A DNA stretch of 64,000 nucleotides, taken from contig NW_026944383.1 of the NCBI RefSeq assembly GCF_033439725.1, positions 8,397,639 to 8,461,638 on the forward strand, in the 5' to 3' direction. Each line of letters starts with the position of its first letter. Position 1 is the first letter of the stretch. Under the pieces are notes generated by a model. It did not search any database, was not told the DNA's origin, and saw only the letters and a list, made by a program, of their open reading frames with translations. The DNA comes from Neurospora tetraspora. Its lineage: Eukaryota; Ascomycota; Sordariomycetes; Sordariales; Sordariaceae. Shown here piece after piece: positions 1-11,103 of the stretch. Made by a program: the position numbers and the translations under genes.

Positions 1-402
1 TACGTAAATAACTATACAATTTATATTACTAGTTAAATCTAATTTCGTTTTATAAACGTAACAAATGATTTTGAGGATATTAAAGTTTTTATTATTAACG
101 ACGAATATAATATTATTTACCGGCAACCTTCCTCCCCCAAATTTATATACGTTTACTGGTTTATCCCTTAAAAATAGTAATTATTATTTTAATTAGGTTC
201 GAGAGCGATGGAAGTAGTTTATTAAAAAGTATATATTAAATAAGAATTACTTAGTTAGATACTTTATAAAAGAAAGAGGGAAGCGATGGCGACAAAATAA
301 TATATAGGGTAATAAGAGAAAGTAGTAAAAAGGCAAAGTATTTATATAGGTAAAGGAAGTTATCGTTATTAAAGATAAATTGGATTAATATTAATAATAA
401 TA

Positions 403-1240
403 TTAATCGAATAAAATTAGCGCTATTAATCTTCCTTCTTCTTGTTTGTTTTTAAAATCTATAATTAATTTATTAAATTTAGTATTAACTTCGATAATCG
501 CTGTATTATTGGATTCAACGAGTTTGGCAACGAGTTTAACCTTTTTAAATTTATTATATCTAAAAATATATCGTTATTTACAAAAGGCCTTAAAGGTAGC
601 GATATTTATCTTTGAATAATTTATATCTAGTTCGTTAAGGGTAACTTCTTCGTTAGGTTCTAAATAAATAGTATTGAAAACTTCTTTATTATCGGTATAT
701 CGAAATCCGGTAAAATTAATATCTTTTTAATTGATGCTCTTAATATTAATTTTGTAATCTTTTAAACCGTTAGGGTATATAGAAATATCATAATCTATAA
801 AAGATTTAATTACTAAGTTAGGGTTTTCTTTTTTTAGCTGGTTAATTGCTTATACAATAAAGTATATTAGTATAATCCTTTCTTTCCCGGGAATCTATTT
901 ATTAAAATTCCTATTAATAGCTTCTGTTTCTTTAATATATTATTGATATTTATCGATGAAGTAGATTTTAATTAATTTATCAATATAGGTATCAAGGAGT
1001 TATAATAGTAGGGTAAGGTTACTAGGGATTAGAATTCGGTTAATACTATATTTATTGAAGGTATTAAATACGTCCTTTATTTTATAAAAGCTAATTATAT
1101 TTAAGATTAATAGGGCTTTGTCGTTATTAGTACTTACCTTTTTAAATAATTCTTTATAAATCTATTTAATTATTAACTTTTTATTATTGTAAATTATTTC
1201 ATTAAATTCGAACGTTATACCTTTATTATATTAATCTACC
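403..1240 (-). pseudogene. RIP-broken reading frame of unknown function
   Basis: On the minus strand one frame stays protein-like for about 270 codons. It is interrupted by a handful of TAA/TAG codons, consistent with tryptophan codons destroyed by RIP. It ends in ...LIALILFD and a TAA stop at 403. The readable part is rich in Lys, Asn and Ile and contains segments such as YDISIYPNGLKDYKIN and LEPNEEVTLNELD. I do not recognise the family. The upstream end near 1240 is arbitrary, because the frame fades into a short duplicated AT-rich stretch. It is probably a gene carried by the repeat that attracted RIP. Confidence 0.4.
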
Positions 1241-1861
1241 TTTATTATATTAATCGGTTTTACCTAGATAAATGAAGGCGGTTAATAATAGAATAGAAGA
1301 AATAGGTCAAATAAAGACTTTTACTTCCTTCTTTTTTTCTTTCTTTTTTTCCTATAGTTAAGTAGGGAATATATTATCTACCCGCCTCTACTTATATTAT
1401 AACCCATTTACCCGTAGGTAATAAGTAGAAGAGTCAGCGTTAATTTACCCTTCTATTGGATTAAAGTTTTATTTTAAATTAATAATTATATTAATTATAG
1501 GAGAAAAGAAAGAAAAAAGGGAAAAAAGATAGAAGGAAGGAGAAATCTTAGGTTTGTAGTATATAATATTACATTTATTTGCCCGCTTTAATTCGGATTA
1601 TTACTTATTTGCTTATAAGTAGTAGGATTAATACAGTATTAGTACTTTCTATCGATTTTAGTTTTATACGCAACTTATAGTTTAAAGGTGTAATTTAAGA
1701 GGTAGAGGAAATAAATAAATATAAATAGGGGAAATACATAAAAAGAATAATGAAAAAAATAATTTGAATTACGTTTTAGAATCTTTCGCTTGCTAGCGTT
1801 AGAGGCGGTTTTAAAAATAAATTTGGGTTTTAACTACTATATTCTATTTATAAAGATATAT

Positions 1862-2905
1862 AGAATGAAGGTACCTTTCCACTTACTCTATCCACTTTAA
1901 TTAATTTTACCCATAATAGTATTATTATTTTTAATATTATATATAGTACTATTAAAGAATTTAAAAGGTACGGGAGTTTCGTCGAAATTAATAATAAAAT
2001 TCTTAATTACTTATTTAAAAGAAGGGAAATTGATTAATAGAAAATTAAATAAGGAAGTAAAAAAGGTATAAAATACATACTTTATAGACAGTAAGCGGGG
2101 TATTATTTAATATACAGTTAAATTATTTAATTATAGGGAGGGTAATATTCTTTCGTATAAATTTGAAGAAATAAATTATACAACGAAGGTATTTTTTTAA
2201 TAATTTAAATAATTAGCAGGTTATTTTTCGAATAATAACGTTATACTGCTTTATAAACCCTTTAAATTAACCGGTCGAAAACGTGAATTCCGTATAGGGT
2301 TATTTAGTAAATTAATAAAAGAAGTATTTGGATTTTAATTTGAATTAGCCAATACGTATAAAATTACCTATTGGTCGTTTTAAAACGAAAGTATTAAATA
2401 ATAGCTTTTCTAATTATAAGAACTTAGGTCGGAAAGTATATTCTTTCCCGAAAATAATACTATTTTTTTTGATTTACTAATCCCCAATAGTAAATTTTAG
2501 GATATTAAACTAGTCGGCCGTAATCGAATACGTTGGCCGGATTATTCCTAGTAATAATACCCGTTTATTAAATTAAGCGGCATCGAAATTTAGAATATTT
2601 ACCCAACGGCGGGGTTATTAATAAATACTATTATAAATAGGGGTATCGATAAAATAATATAAAAGGAAATCGAAGACTTTAATTTAGATTGCCCGCGACC
2701 GACGGTTATTATTCCTTTTAATTTTAAACGGGTAAATATATAACTAATTATTATAGTATTTATATAAGGCCTTAACCTTCTTATTAAAGCTTTATTATTT
2801 AATAACCCCTTTATGGAAAAGGCGAGGTTTAGTAGAAGTATTAATTATTATTAATAAAAAAGATATATTAGAAGAAAAAAACTTATTAGAAGAAAAAGAG
2901 GTAGA
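1862..2905 (+). pseudogene. RIP-broken reading frame of unknown function
   Basis: One plus-strand frame runs for about 340 codons, broken by roughly two dozen stops that are all TAA or TAG. Several occur in runs where W-rich segments would fit. Readable segments include LLYKPFKLTGRKREFRIGLF, IKLVGRNRIRWPDYS, IYPTAGLLINTIINRGIDK and FNLDCPRPTVIIPFNF. The family is not recognised. It lies divergently to the minus-strand frame at 403-1240, so both could belong to one mobile element. The 5' boundary is a guess. A profile search with stops masked as X or W would be decisive. Confidence 0.45.
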
Positions 2906-3300
2906 TTAATTTCAATATAGTAGATTTGGGTAATACAAATAAAAACCGACAATAGGGATTTCTAATATTAAATATAAAACCTAAGTATTTAGTAGGATAA
3001 GTAGGGAAACTATATAATATAATACTATAATTAAAAGTAGTAATAATAATATAAGAGATTTAAAATGAAATTTAGTTTGGGATCGGTCGGGTTTTTAATA
3101 ATAATAAACCCTACGATAGGAATTTTAATAGCAGTAAATTCGAATACGTCATTCGAATCGCTAGACTTTTGATGCTTGCTTCTTTGATGAAAGATTGTAT
3201 CGCGATACGATAGGCTAGTATTATTTAATCAATTCTATTAATTCTAATAGTTTGAGGGTACGAATTAGAATTGAGAAAGGTAGTTATTTAAGGAAGGAGG

Positions 3301-4306
3301 AAGGAGGTAGGGTTAGTTGGGCAAAATTCTTTAAAATTATTGGCACAGGGTATACAGTCAGTAGGGGAATTTATAGGTAGCTAGTAGGGTTAAAAAGTGG
3401 GTTAAAATGGGCTTGCTGGCCCGGTTATACTATAATGGGTTTAACGGGGCAGGGGGGGATAAATCCGACGGGAGTGAGAAAAAGCGGTACTACGACACCA
3501 CGGCGTAATCGTTTTCTCTGCCTTTCCCTGCGTGGGTGAAGAGAGAGTGAGATAGAGGTACGTCACTGAGACATTTCACCGTTACAAAATGTTCCACTCA
3601 CGTACGCTCCAGTCAGGGGTTCACTCCCACGTTCTTTACAACCAATGCCCAGAAAGGGACAAGGCAAGACGAACGAAGCGAGTAAAGAACCGAAACGGCC
3701 AAATCGTTTCGGTCTCAGTCTCAACCGTCGAAACTCTGCTTCATTTCGTCAACATTCTCTCTTCGTCACCAGCCTACCCTCTCTGAGGGACAGGAAGGTT
3801 TTGGATAGGATGTGAATACCATCATCATAACTGTTGGCGGTGTAGCTTCTCGCCAATGGTGCACCCATCCGCACCTACTGTCCACATCCGTCAATACACC
3901 GCTCTCAAGACCGCTTCGAAAATGTGCAGAACTTTAATGCACAACTCACCGTCTTTGTGAATATCTTCACAAATTTCTGCGTTCACTGCTTCTTTCTCTG
4001 CGTCTGGTACCCGACGGCCGACGCTACCAGACTGCTACGCAAACCGCTTGTGCTGGCGACCGCAAGTCGTCAACACCAAGGATCGTGATATTCGTGATAT
4101 CTCCAACATTTGGTACACAGCCTCACTAGGACAGTATTAGGCTCACCGTCGTTCTGGAGGTGCGTCTGCCAACCGCGTCTGGTTGCTATTTCTGGCGCGC
4201 CTGTAGATAGCGTAGTTCGTGATGCCCCGCATCTCCCATCCTTCCCGTCACCACCAAAAAGCCCGTCGAAGGTTTGAAGAGATCGAAAAGAGACAATCCC
4301 GCATCA
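3301..4306. other. GC-normal island, no gene recognised
   Basis: Base composition returns to normal between about 3300 and 4300, with no RIP signature. Open frames here are short (longest about 65 codons) and not protein-like. The island ends at a CTA that reappears at 9630-9632 on the far side of the PIF/Harbinger element. It was therefore probably continuous with 9633-10485 before that insertion. Confidence 0.6.
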
Positions 4307-4309
4307 CTA

Positions 4310-4330
4310 GGGCGTATTTGGTTCAACCAA
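4310..4330 (+). repeat. Left terminal inverted repeat of the PIF/Harbinger element
   Basis: It begins GGGCGTATTTGGTTC and is the reverse complement of 9609-9629 except for one A/G difference. The CTA target-site duplication lies immediately to its left. Confidence 0.85.
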
Positions 4331-6741
4331 TATAATTTCAATCTGTTTTTAACAGGGGTAAAGGGTACAAAACGCCATCTGCAGCAACCGATTGGGATTT
4401 TGTACCATTTATCTTTCTTTTCTTTTTATCTTTTATTATATAGTGGCGTCTGTACGTACTTGGTGGCGCTAGTAAGCGAAGCTATATGTTGGGGTGTAAA
4501 TTATTATCGAGATCCTTTATAAAATGCTTCGTTTTTTATGCTACGAGACTGTAATTACTGTAACGAACTTAATTTTGAAGATATTTACAAATAGAGACAT
4601 CTTTCTAGTAGCTAGGAAACTATTCTATAAGATTGTATAACGTTTACGTAATTCTTATATTGGGTAGTAGCGGTTATTAATTGTAAAGGTTTCAGGAGTA
4701 AAAAGGGGGATGTAAATAATAGTCTACTATAATAATAGTTGGAATCGAACAAATTGTAGAAATAGTACTTTTAAGCATATAAAAACTATTATTACTAATA
4801 ATAATAGCGAATCGATATAAATCGAAGATTTTTAGTTAATTAAATACCTAGTTGAGTGTTTAGTCAAATAGAATAGAATCGAATCGGTTAGGAATAAATA
4901 TAGGTATTAATTCTATAATTTTATTAATTAGAATCCTCTATTATTAGTACTCTTATTTCTTCCCTCTATTATTTATTACTTCATTTTGCTTATTATATTT
5001 ACTATTCGTTTATAAATTGCTAGCCTCGTTAATAACGATATCGATAACGAGGTATTTGGTTTAAATGAATTCGTTTATAACGGCCGTTGCAATTATACAA
5101 TTTATCCCGAGTTGAAAGAGTTTAGTTTTATATTACTTAGTTACCCTAATATTTAGAAATATAATATTACGGCCGTATAGTTAGCGCTTCCTCTATATTT
5201 TCTTTTTTTTATTTAATTTCCTTAATCTACCTCTTTAGTTAATTAGTTAGCACCCTAGCTTCGAACGTTGCGTATTAATTAATCCTAGTTAATTCTGATT
5301 ATTCTATAGCGAATTAGTATTAGAATTGACCAGGTATTACCTATTCGCTTAGGCCGGTTACCTGGGTAACTAGGAATAAATTATTTTATAATTCTAGCGC
5401 TGTCTCCTTAATTAGAAATTATAACCTTTCGATTTCGATTTACGTTCATTAACTGCTTTATCTAAATTAGTCCCTCTTTTACTATTACTTTTACCGCCGT
5501 TATTTCTATTATTATTATTATTGAGGATAAGTATAATATTGAGCCCGCTTTATCTAATGATAAGTTTTTACCTTTTAAGGAAATTAGGTCCCCGAAGTGG
5601 TTTATTAGTTAAATGAAGCGGTTTGTTACTTTCTTAGTGAATATTTAAAAGGAGTAAGTGTTCGTTAAAGGTTTTAAGGGGAAGAAATTGACGGCGGTTT
5701 TCGATAAGGCGCTTATAATTATATATATTAAATATTTTAATTAAAGTTGGATTCGTTCGCAGGTATGTAAACGTTAGAATATATTGAAGATTAATTATTG
5801 GTTATAGTTAAATTTTATATATAAAACGAGGGTATTATTTAATAAAACGGTTAGTTTCTTTAATGTTTATAAAAATATCCAGGTATCCTTCCTAGTTAAT
5901 AGATTTAAAGCGAACTAATGAAAGACGATTTTATTAGAGAATTATAAGGAAATAGTATTACTCTTTATTATTAATTAAGTAATAGGTAAATATATTATCG
6001 ATATTTTTAACCGTTTTATATTTTATTTATTTGGTCTTATCACGCTATAACTATTTATAGTATACGGTACTGCTTCCTTTCTTAGTCTAGAGGGAAAACC
6101 GTATTACGGATGAAAACCTCCAGCTATCCTATTTCTAATCCTAACCCTAGCCCCCGCGCCTATACGCCGCCTTACCGCGTCGCGCCCGGAGGAAATTTTG
6201 ATTATTTCGTCGTTTATTGTCTTGTCTTATCGTTATCTCTTTCGTCCCAGTTAATAGATTTTATCGCTTCTAATTAATCAATCCCTCAAGACCCCACCCC
6301 TCCTACCCGGCATTTTAGTACTACGTTTTTCGTTAAATAGTTTTTCATTTTATTTTTAAAGTATAAAAGTAGAGGGGAGGGGTCTTATTCGATAGATTTC
6401 TTCGCCGATTAGCCTCTATCGGCTACTTATATATACAAGTAGTCTTTTAGCCGAGATTAGTAAAATAACGTAATTAACTATTGCGTATTGTTGTACGGGT
6501 TCTAGATTTTAATGCCGAGCTAATACCGTAGCTCCGGAATAAGCTTTAGAGGTAGGGTTCCAATTCCAAGATCCTATTAGCTAGAGCGGAGAGAGGCCGT
6601 TTTTTCAAATAGGGATAAATTTTACACGTGCCTAGTTACGTATTGCTAGGGTTTTAGACTAGAGCGGGCCCTCTATATTTTTAACGCTTATTTAGGGAGG
6701 AAAGCGGAAAAGAAATTTTATCCGAAAAATTAAATAAAAGA

Positions 6742-6827
6742 GAGGGGAGCGGGATTCGAACCTACGACCTTTCGGATAAAACCGAAGGTGAACCAAGCTC
6801 AGATCTTCCCAACTGAGCTATCCCCCC
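6742..6827 (-). pseudogene. tRNA-like sequence with aberrant middle
   Basis: The minus strand has a good A box (TAGCTCAGTTGGG) and B box (GGTTCGAATCC). It also has a seven-pair acceptor stem (GGGGGGA with TCCCCTC, one G-T pair). The T stem is damaged (GTAGG with CCCGC, as if GCGGG had suffered RIP-type changes). At 86 nt the middle does not fold as a normal tRNA. The D stem would need a 14-nt loop, about ten extra bases follow it, and the TTCGG/CCGAA stem holds only a 6-nt loop. No anticodon can be assigned. It is probably a decayed or tRNA-derived copy inside the PIF/Harbinger element. Confidence 0.45.
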
Positions 6828-8299
6828 AACCGTTTTATATTGTATATAAAAAATAAGAATCCTTTGGTTGTAATTAAGCGAGATACTTTATATATTAATT
6901 TTGCTAGCGGTAAATAGAAATGGCGTAGTAAATACCTTAAAGTTGATAACGTATTACTTAGTAATACTGATGAGGTAGAGGAGGATTTGAATAATGACGA
7001 GGAGAAGGAGGTTAAAGTCCGCTGGTTAATTAAGAAGAGAATAATTTGTGTTGCTAATATAGATTGGTTTGCTTTTTTTATTAGTATTAAATTTAAAGCC
7101 TTTTCTTAAGCATTCGAATCTTAGCTTACTTAATTAACGGCCGCTGGGTTATTATAATTATAGTTTTTTTTTAGTCCTACTTCTTTTAATTTTTCTTATA
7201 CGTTTGTTGCTTTAACGATATTTCTATTAAAGAGGATACGCGGCGATAAAAAGTAGTAGTTAATTAGCGAATTAAAGAAAGACCTAATATATGCGGCGGT
7301 GTTCGCTAATATGTTTAAAGCGAGGATATTATTAGTAGAGTAATTATTTAATATAGTATTTAATTACGAGGACGCGCCGGTACTTATTTTTTAAAATTAG
7401 TTTTGGTTTTTGCTTCGTTAGGAAATATTGTAATCTTTTTATACTATTTAATAGTTTTCGTTAATCCGATTCTATTATTCGTATCCTTATATTCGTATAT
7501 ATTATAATTAGAAAATTATATTATGGATTATAATTATATTACTATAATATAAAGTTATTATTATTGGGAGATATCGGGGTTTGACTGTATTAAATACAAA
7601 ATATTATAAAATTCGAAATTTTATTAAATTAAAATTTAGGCTCTAGTAGATAATACAATTAAGGTTCTAATAGCTAACAAATTTAAGTTTTAGCGGGTAG
7701 TAAAATTTAACAAAATTAGGGCTCTAGCGGGTAGTAAAATTGTAAATATAGGGTAAATATAGCGACATAATTCCGCGACTATAGAATATAAACTTTAACC
7801 CTATATAAAGAGTTGATATTATATATTAATTAATTTTTTAATTTAATTCTAAAATACGTATAACTAATATTTATCGATTTAGTTTAGTCTAACGAATGAA
7901 ATAATGCTATTATATTAATTTTTAAATAAAAGATGAAAAAGTGGCTATAGTATAAATAAATTATCGCTACCATATTTGCCGTATTTATTTAGTTTATTTA
8001 TGCTTTACCCGGCGGATGTTTTTTACTTACCGCTAGCGATAATCACCCTTTTATATTTTCTAGGCGAATATATCTTTAAACCCTACTATCCTTCCGTTTT
8101 ATTCAATATTTATATTAATTGTAACTTTATTTTTATTATTATTATTATTATTAATACGAGCGCGACCGTTCTTATTACTAATTTTATTTCTTTTATTGTT
8201 GGTTTTAATTTCTAAATTATTAGGATTAATACGTTCAATCTAATTATAAAGTGCGGTAACGGCGAATATAATATTTATTTGGGTTTTAATATTGTACTT

Positions 8300-8800
8300 G
8301 GGCGCCGTCGACTTTATAATTTCTACTTTTTTTTTAATATATTGATTGCGATTTTAATTTTTATACGATATTTCGAATATTTTAAATTATATAGCTCTTT
8401 TTGAATCTTCGGTCGATTAGTACCCTCCCCTTATTCATTAAAATAATATTAGGTAGCCGGGTGTAGTATTAAAATCCTTCGCCGTATATAATATTCTACG
8501 TTACTAAAATAAAATTTACTATTTAGTATTTCGAAACTACTTATATTAAATATTAATTGTATAATTTTAAAATTATATATTGAACCTTTTATTTCCGGTA
8601 AAACGTACGTAAAAAGACTATTTAAACCGACGGTAATTATAATATTCTAATATATATAATCCTTTCGACCCCGCTACGTTTTAATTTCGGATTTATATAC
8701 CTGTATATAAATTAAAGTACCGTCGACCGCGCTTAAATAATCTTTAAAATATAGTACCAACGCTGCGTCCTTTAAATTGTATATTGTATTAAAAGGGGGA
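8300..8800 (-). pseudogene. Broken PIF/Harbinger transposase (DDE_Tnp_4 core)
   Basis: Reading the minus strand through RIP stops gives a clear DDE_Tnp_4 order. FKDYLSAVDGTLIYIQV contains the first catalytic Asp (AVDGT, VDG codons at 8719-8727). KSEIKT*RGRKDY comes next, then a stretch ending LNSLFTYVLP. Further on are GSIYNFKI (the usual GSAHDSRV position) and YYFNE*GEGTNRPKIQKELY, with NRPK at 8408-8419. The stops fall where Trp is usual in the family. The N-terminal helix-turn-helix region should lie to the right, up to about 9250, but is too decayed to read. The gene is inactive. Confidence 0.8.
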
Positions 8801-9608
8801 AGTTTAACAATATAATAATATAAAATAATTATAATATTAAGGATTTTATAGAAGTTATAGTTAATAATTTCGGTATTATAATTAAATTAATAAACCGTAT
8901 CTCATTATATTTTATTATAAATATATATATATAAAAAGGTTATAAACTTCTATTTAAAGGATATCTATTTTATGTTATATATAGTAGTATATTTTAATAT
9001 TTAAGTAATTACCTAAATAAAAGGGTAGTACTGTATATTGTATAGATTAAATAGTTTAGTCTTGTAATTAGGGTAGAGGGTATTACGAATAACAGCTTTA
9101 CTTTCGTCTTTATTAGTATGGACTGATCTATATACGGTTTCGTTACTCTTTCGAAGGTAGATAGTTTAGATAATAGCAGCGACGGTTAGAAGGATAGTTA
9201 TTAGGAACGTAAAGATACGCTATCGAATAGGATTTATATTAGAGTATTTCGTTTTATTAAGTAGTTATAGTAAAAAATAAAATTCGAGAGGGGGTCCCGC
9301 GAAGTATTAATTTCCAACTTAATACCCTAATTAATTAATAAAATACTTTATTTTTATGCCCCAACCCATTAAGATAGAAATTAATAGAATGAATTCTTAC
9401 TATACTGGATTAGGAAGTTAATAAGGCTTTATATAAGTATATATAAGCTATGTATAGGGGAGGTACAGCTAAGAGCCTGCTGTATTTAGTTTATAGAGGG
9501 GTTATAGGGGGGTTATAAAGGGTAAAGAGGGTCCGACGCTGGATCAATACTGATATTTGCAGTTTGTTGGCTGATAGGGATAATTTTCCTATACAAACTT
9601 TTGTTTTG

Positions 9609-9629
9609 TTGGTTGAACCAAACACGCCC
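9609..9629 (-). repeat. Right terminal inverted repeat of the PIF/Harbinger element
   Basis: Read on the minus strand it begins GGGCGTGTTTGGTTC. It matches 4310-4330 at 20 of 21 positions and is followed by the second CTA copy at 9630-9632. Confidence 0.85.
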
Positions 9630-9632
9630 CTA

Positions 9633-10485
9633 GCCTCCCCTTCTTAGCCTTCTCAGTGGTCATCCGTCTGACTGCCGTTTCGACGCCCAATAGCAATTGC
9701 CATTCTCAAAGGAGAAGCGCAAAATCTATTCGCTGTGTTCTAAAGCCCTCAAGCCTCTTCAAGCCCTTTTCAAGCCCTTTTTACACAGGGGCCGTGGAAA
9801 AGGCCTGGCAGGCCACGAGTATGGCTCGGCACAGACTGGCAGCGGCGTGCGTGGACGTGTGGTAACACCACGGTTGTACACGCACCAGACGGGGCATTTC
9901 AGCCACATCTTCGGACGTACCTGGTGAAGTCTCAACAAAAAATCCAAATCATCAGGGTCCTTTTGCGGCGGTCTGTCGCTTGCGATGTGGATGTCAGTCA
10001 TCCATCCATTTACATCCCAGTCGTGATGCTTCCAAGAAAAGCCCGTCACACCTTCACACCACACACATTTTCTGTTTCTGTCAGTCAGGCAGTTCGTAAA
10101 AAGGTCGTCAATACGTCGTACAACCGTCCAGTGGACCAGTGCCGAAGCAGTCATCTTTGTTGCCCTTGCAGGTGGCAGGTCGTGGCAGGCAGAGTTGCAC
10201 ACCACACACAACCGGTCCAGAACACCACCTATCTGTACACAACCGGTCCAGAACACCGCCTATCTGTACACAACCGGTCCAGAACACCACCTATCTGTAC
10301 ACAACCCTCCATGTCCAGATGAAGCATGTAGCGATGAACGCCTCAGCACACAGATAAGCGATGTCCGCTAATCTCGATTGAGATCGTGCCAATGAGAACC
10401 AATCTATTTCCAGTTGCAGCCCGTCCAGAGAATCGGACGATTTCGCCATTCTCGGGGCGGGGGTTGGTTCGTACGGGTCTTGTCT
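9633..10485. other. GC-normal island between two transposons, no gene recognised
   Basis: The stretch has normal base composition. Open frames on both strands reach 165 codons (minus, 9759-10256) but overlap one another and are partly made of a tandem repeat. None looks like a conserved protein. It is bounded by the CTA duplication of the PIF/Harbinger element on the left and by the LTR of the first copia element on the right. Confidence 0.6.
10210..10302 (+). repeat. 31-bp tandem repeat, three copies
   Basis: Three head-to-tail copies of a 31-bp unit beginning AACCGGTCCAGAACACC lie at 10210-10240, 10241-10271 and 10272-10302. They differ at one position (A/G in the ACCACC/ACCGCC segment). 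A partial fourth start (AACC) follows. Confidence 0.9.
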
Positions 10486-10640
10486 TGGACTAGAGGGCAA
10501 AAGTTCTGTAAATGTGTGTACTATGGAGAGAAAGCTAGAGTCAAGAAGGAAAAGAAGTGTGGAGGGCTAAAATATAGGAAGGGTGTAAGGGTATGGACTT
10601 ATACGATAAGGGAGGGGTGGGGATATGAACCTACCTAATA
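10486..10640 (-). repeat. 3' LTR of the first copia element
   Basis: This 155-bp repeat aligns to 16361-16515 with about 20 differences, mostly transitions. Its inner (right) end is RIP-altered, reading TATTAGGTAGG where the other copy has TGTCGGGTGGG. Its outer half is nearly intact. A G-rich stretch (ACGGGGGCG on the minus strand) next to the inner end could be the remains of the polypurine tract. Confidence 0.85.
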
Positions 10641-11103
10641 ATACGCCCCCGTAGCCTGAAATAGCTCGCAGGGACTATTATAAGTAAATAAATAAAGAAT
10701 TTATAGTATTAAATACCTTTATTATCTCAAGGAATTTTCTTGGCCTTTAAACCTAATATTAAAATAAACTTGCCGTACTTATCCGCCTTTAACAGCTTTA
10801 TTAAACCGTCTATAATTATCTCCTCTCCTTTAATATAAATAATATTAATTCTTATACTTCGATATTCTTAATAATCTATTTGAATTGTATATTTATATAG
10901 CGGTTCCTTTCTAATACTTTATAGTTTAGTACCTCATCCCTATTATTTTTACTATCAGTATAAAGAACTTTTAAGGGCGGTTGAGTATATTCAAATTCTT
11001 TTAATATATGTGTGATCTATTATAATGATTTTGTAGTCCGTATTAAATTCGTGAATTCCGCCTTAGTTGTACTCGTTGTAATAAAGGTTTACTTCTTTAA
11101 TTT

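Larger units (their letters stand above)
1..3300. other. RIP-degraded AT-rich block, element ends not resolved
   Basis: The stretch is strongly AT-rich, full of TA dinucleotides and poor in CA/TG, unlike the GC-normal DNA that starts near 3300. This is the signature of repeat-induced point mutation. The block runs off the left edge of the window, and I found neither LTRs nor terminal inverted repeats, so the element class is unknown. It contains two long reading frames on opposite strands (minus about 403-1240, plus about 1862-2905) that stay readable only if TAA/TAG stops are read through, as expected where TGG codons were hit by G-to-A changes. Confidence 0.8.
4310..9629 (-). mobile_element. 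RIP-mutated PIF/Harbinger DNA transposon
   Basis: The element is bounded by inverted ends that start GGGCGTRTTTGGTTCAACCA, 21 bp with one transition difference (4310-4330 and 9609-9629). The 3-bp direct repeat CTA flanks it at 4307-4309 and 9630-9632. PIF/Harbinger elements typically make 3-bp duplications. The minus strand around 8300-8800 carries a broken but recognisable DDE_Tnp_4 transposase. The interior is AT-rich and stop-ridden, while the outermost 100-200 bp at each end have normal composition. A degenerate tRNA-like sequence lies inside at 6742-6827. A second, acidic reading frame may exist on the plus strand near 6950-7110, but I could not identify it. Confidence 0.8.

Noticed and set aside
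7976-8215. Hydrophobic plus-strand frame of 79 codons in AT-rich DNA
   Set aside because: Phe/Ile/Leu/Tyr richness is what AT-rich RIP DNA encodes by chance; the transposase fossil is on the other strand.
10414-10638. Frame containing KKEKKCGGLKYRKG, also present at 16298-16573
   Set aside because: The shared peptide comes from the two LTR copies of the first copia element, not from a gene.
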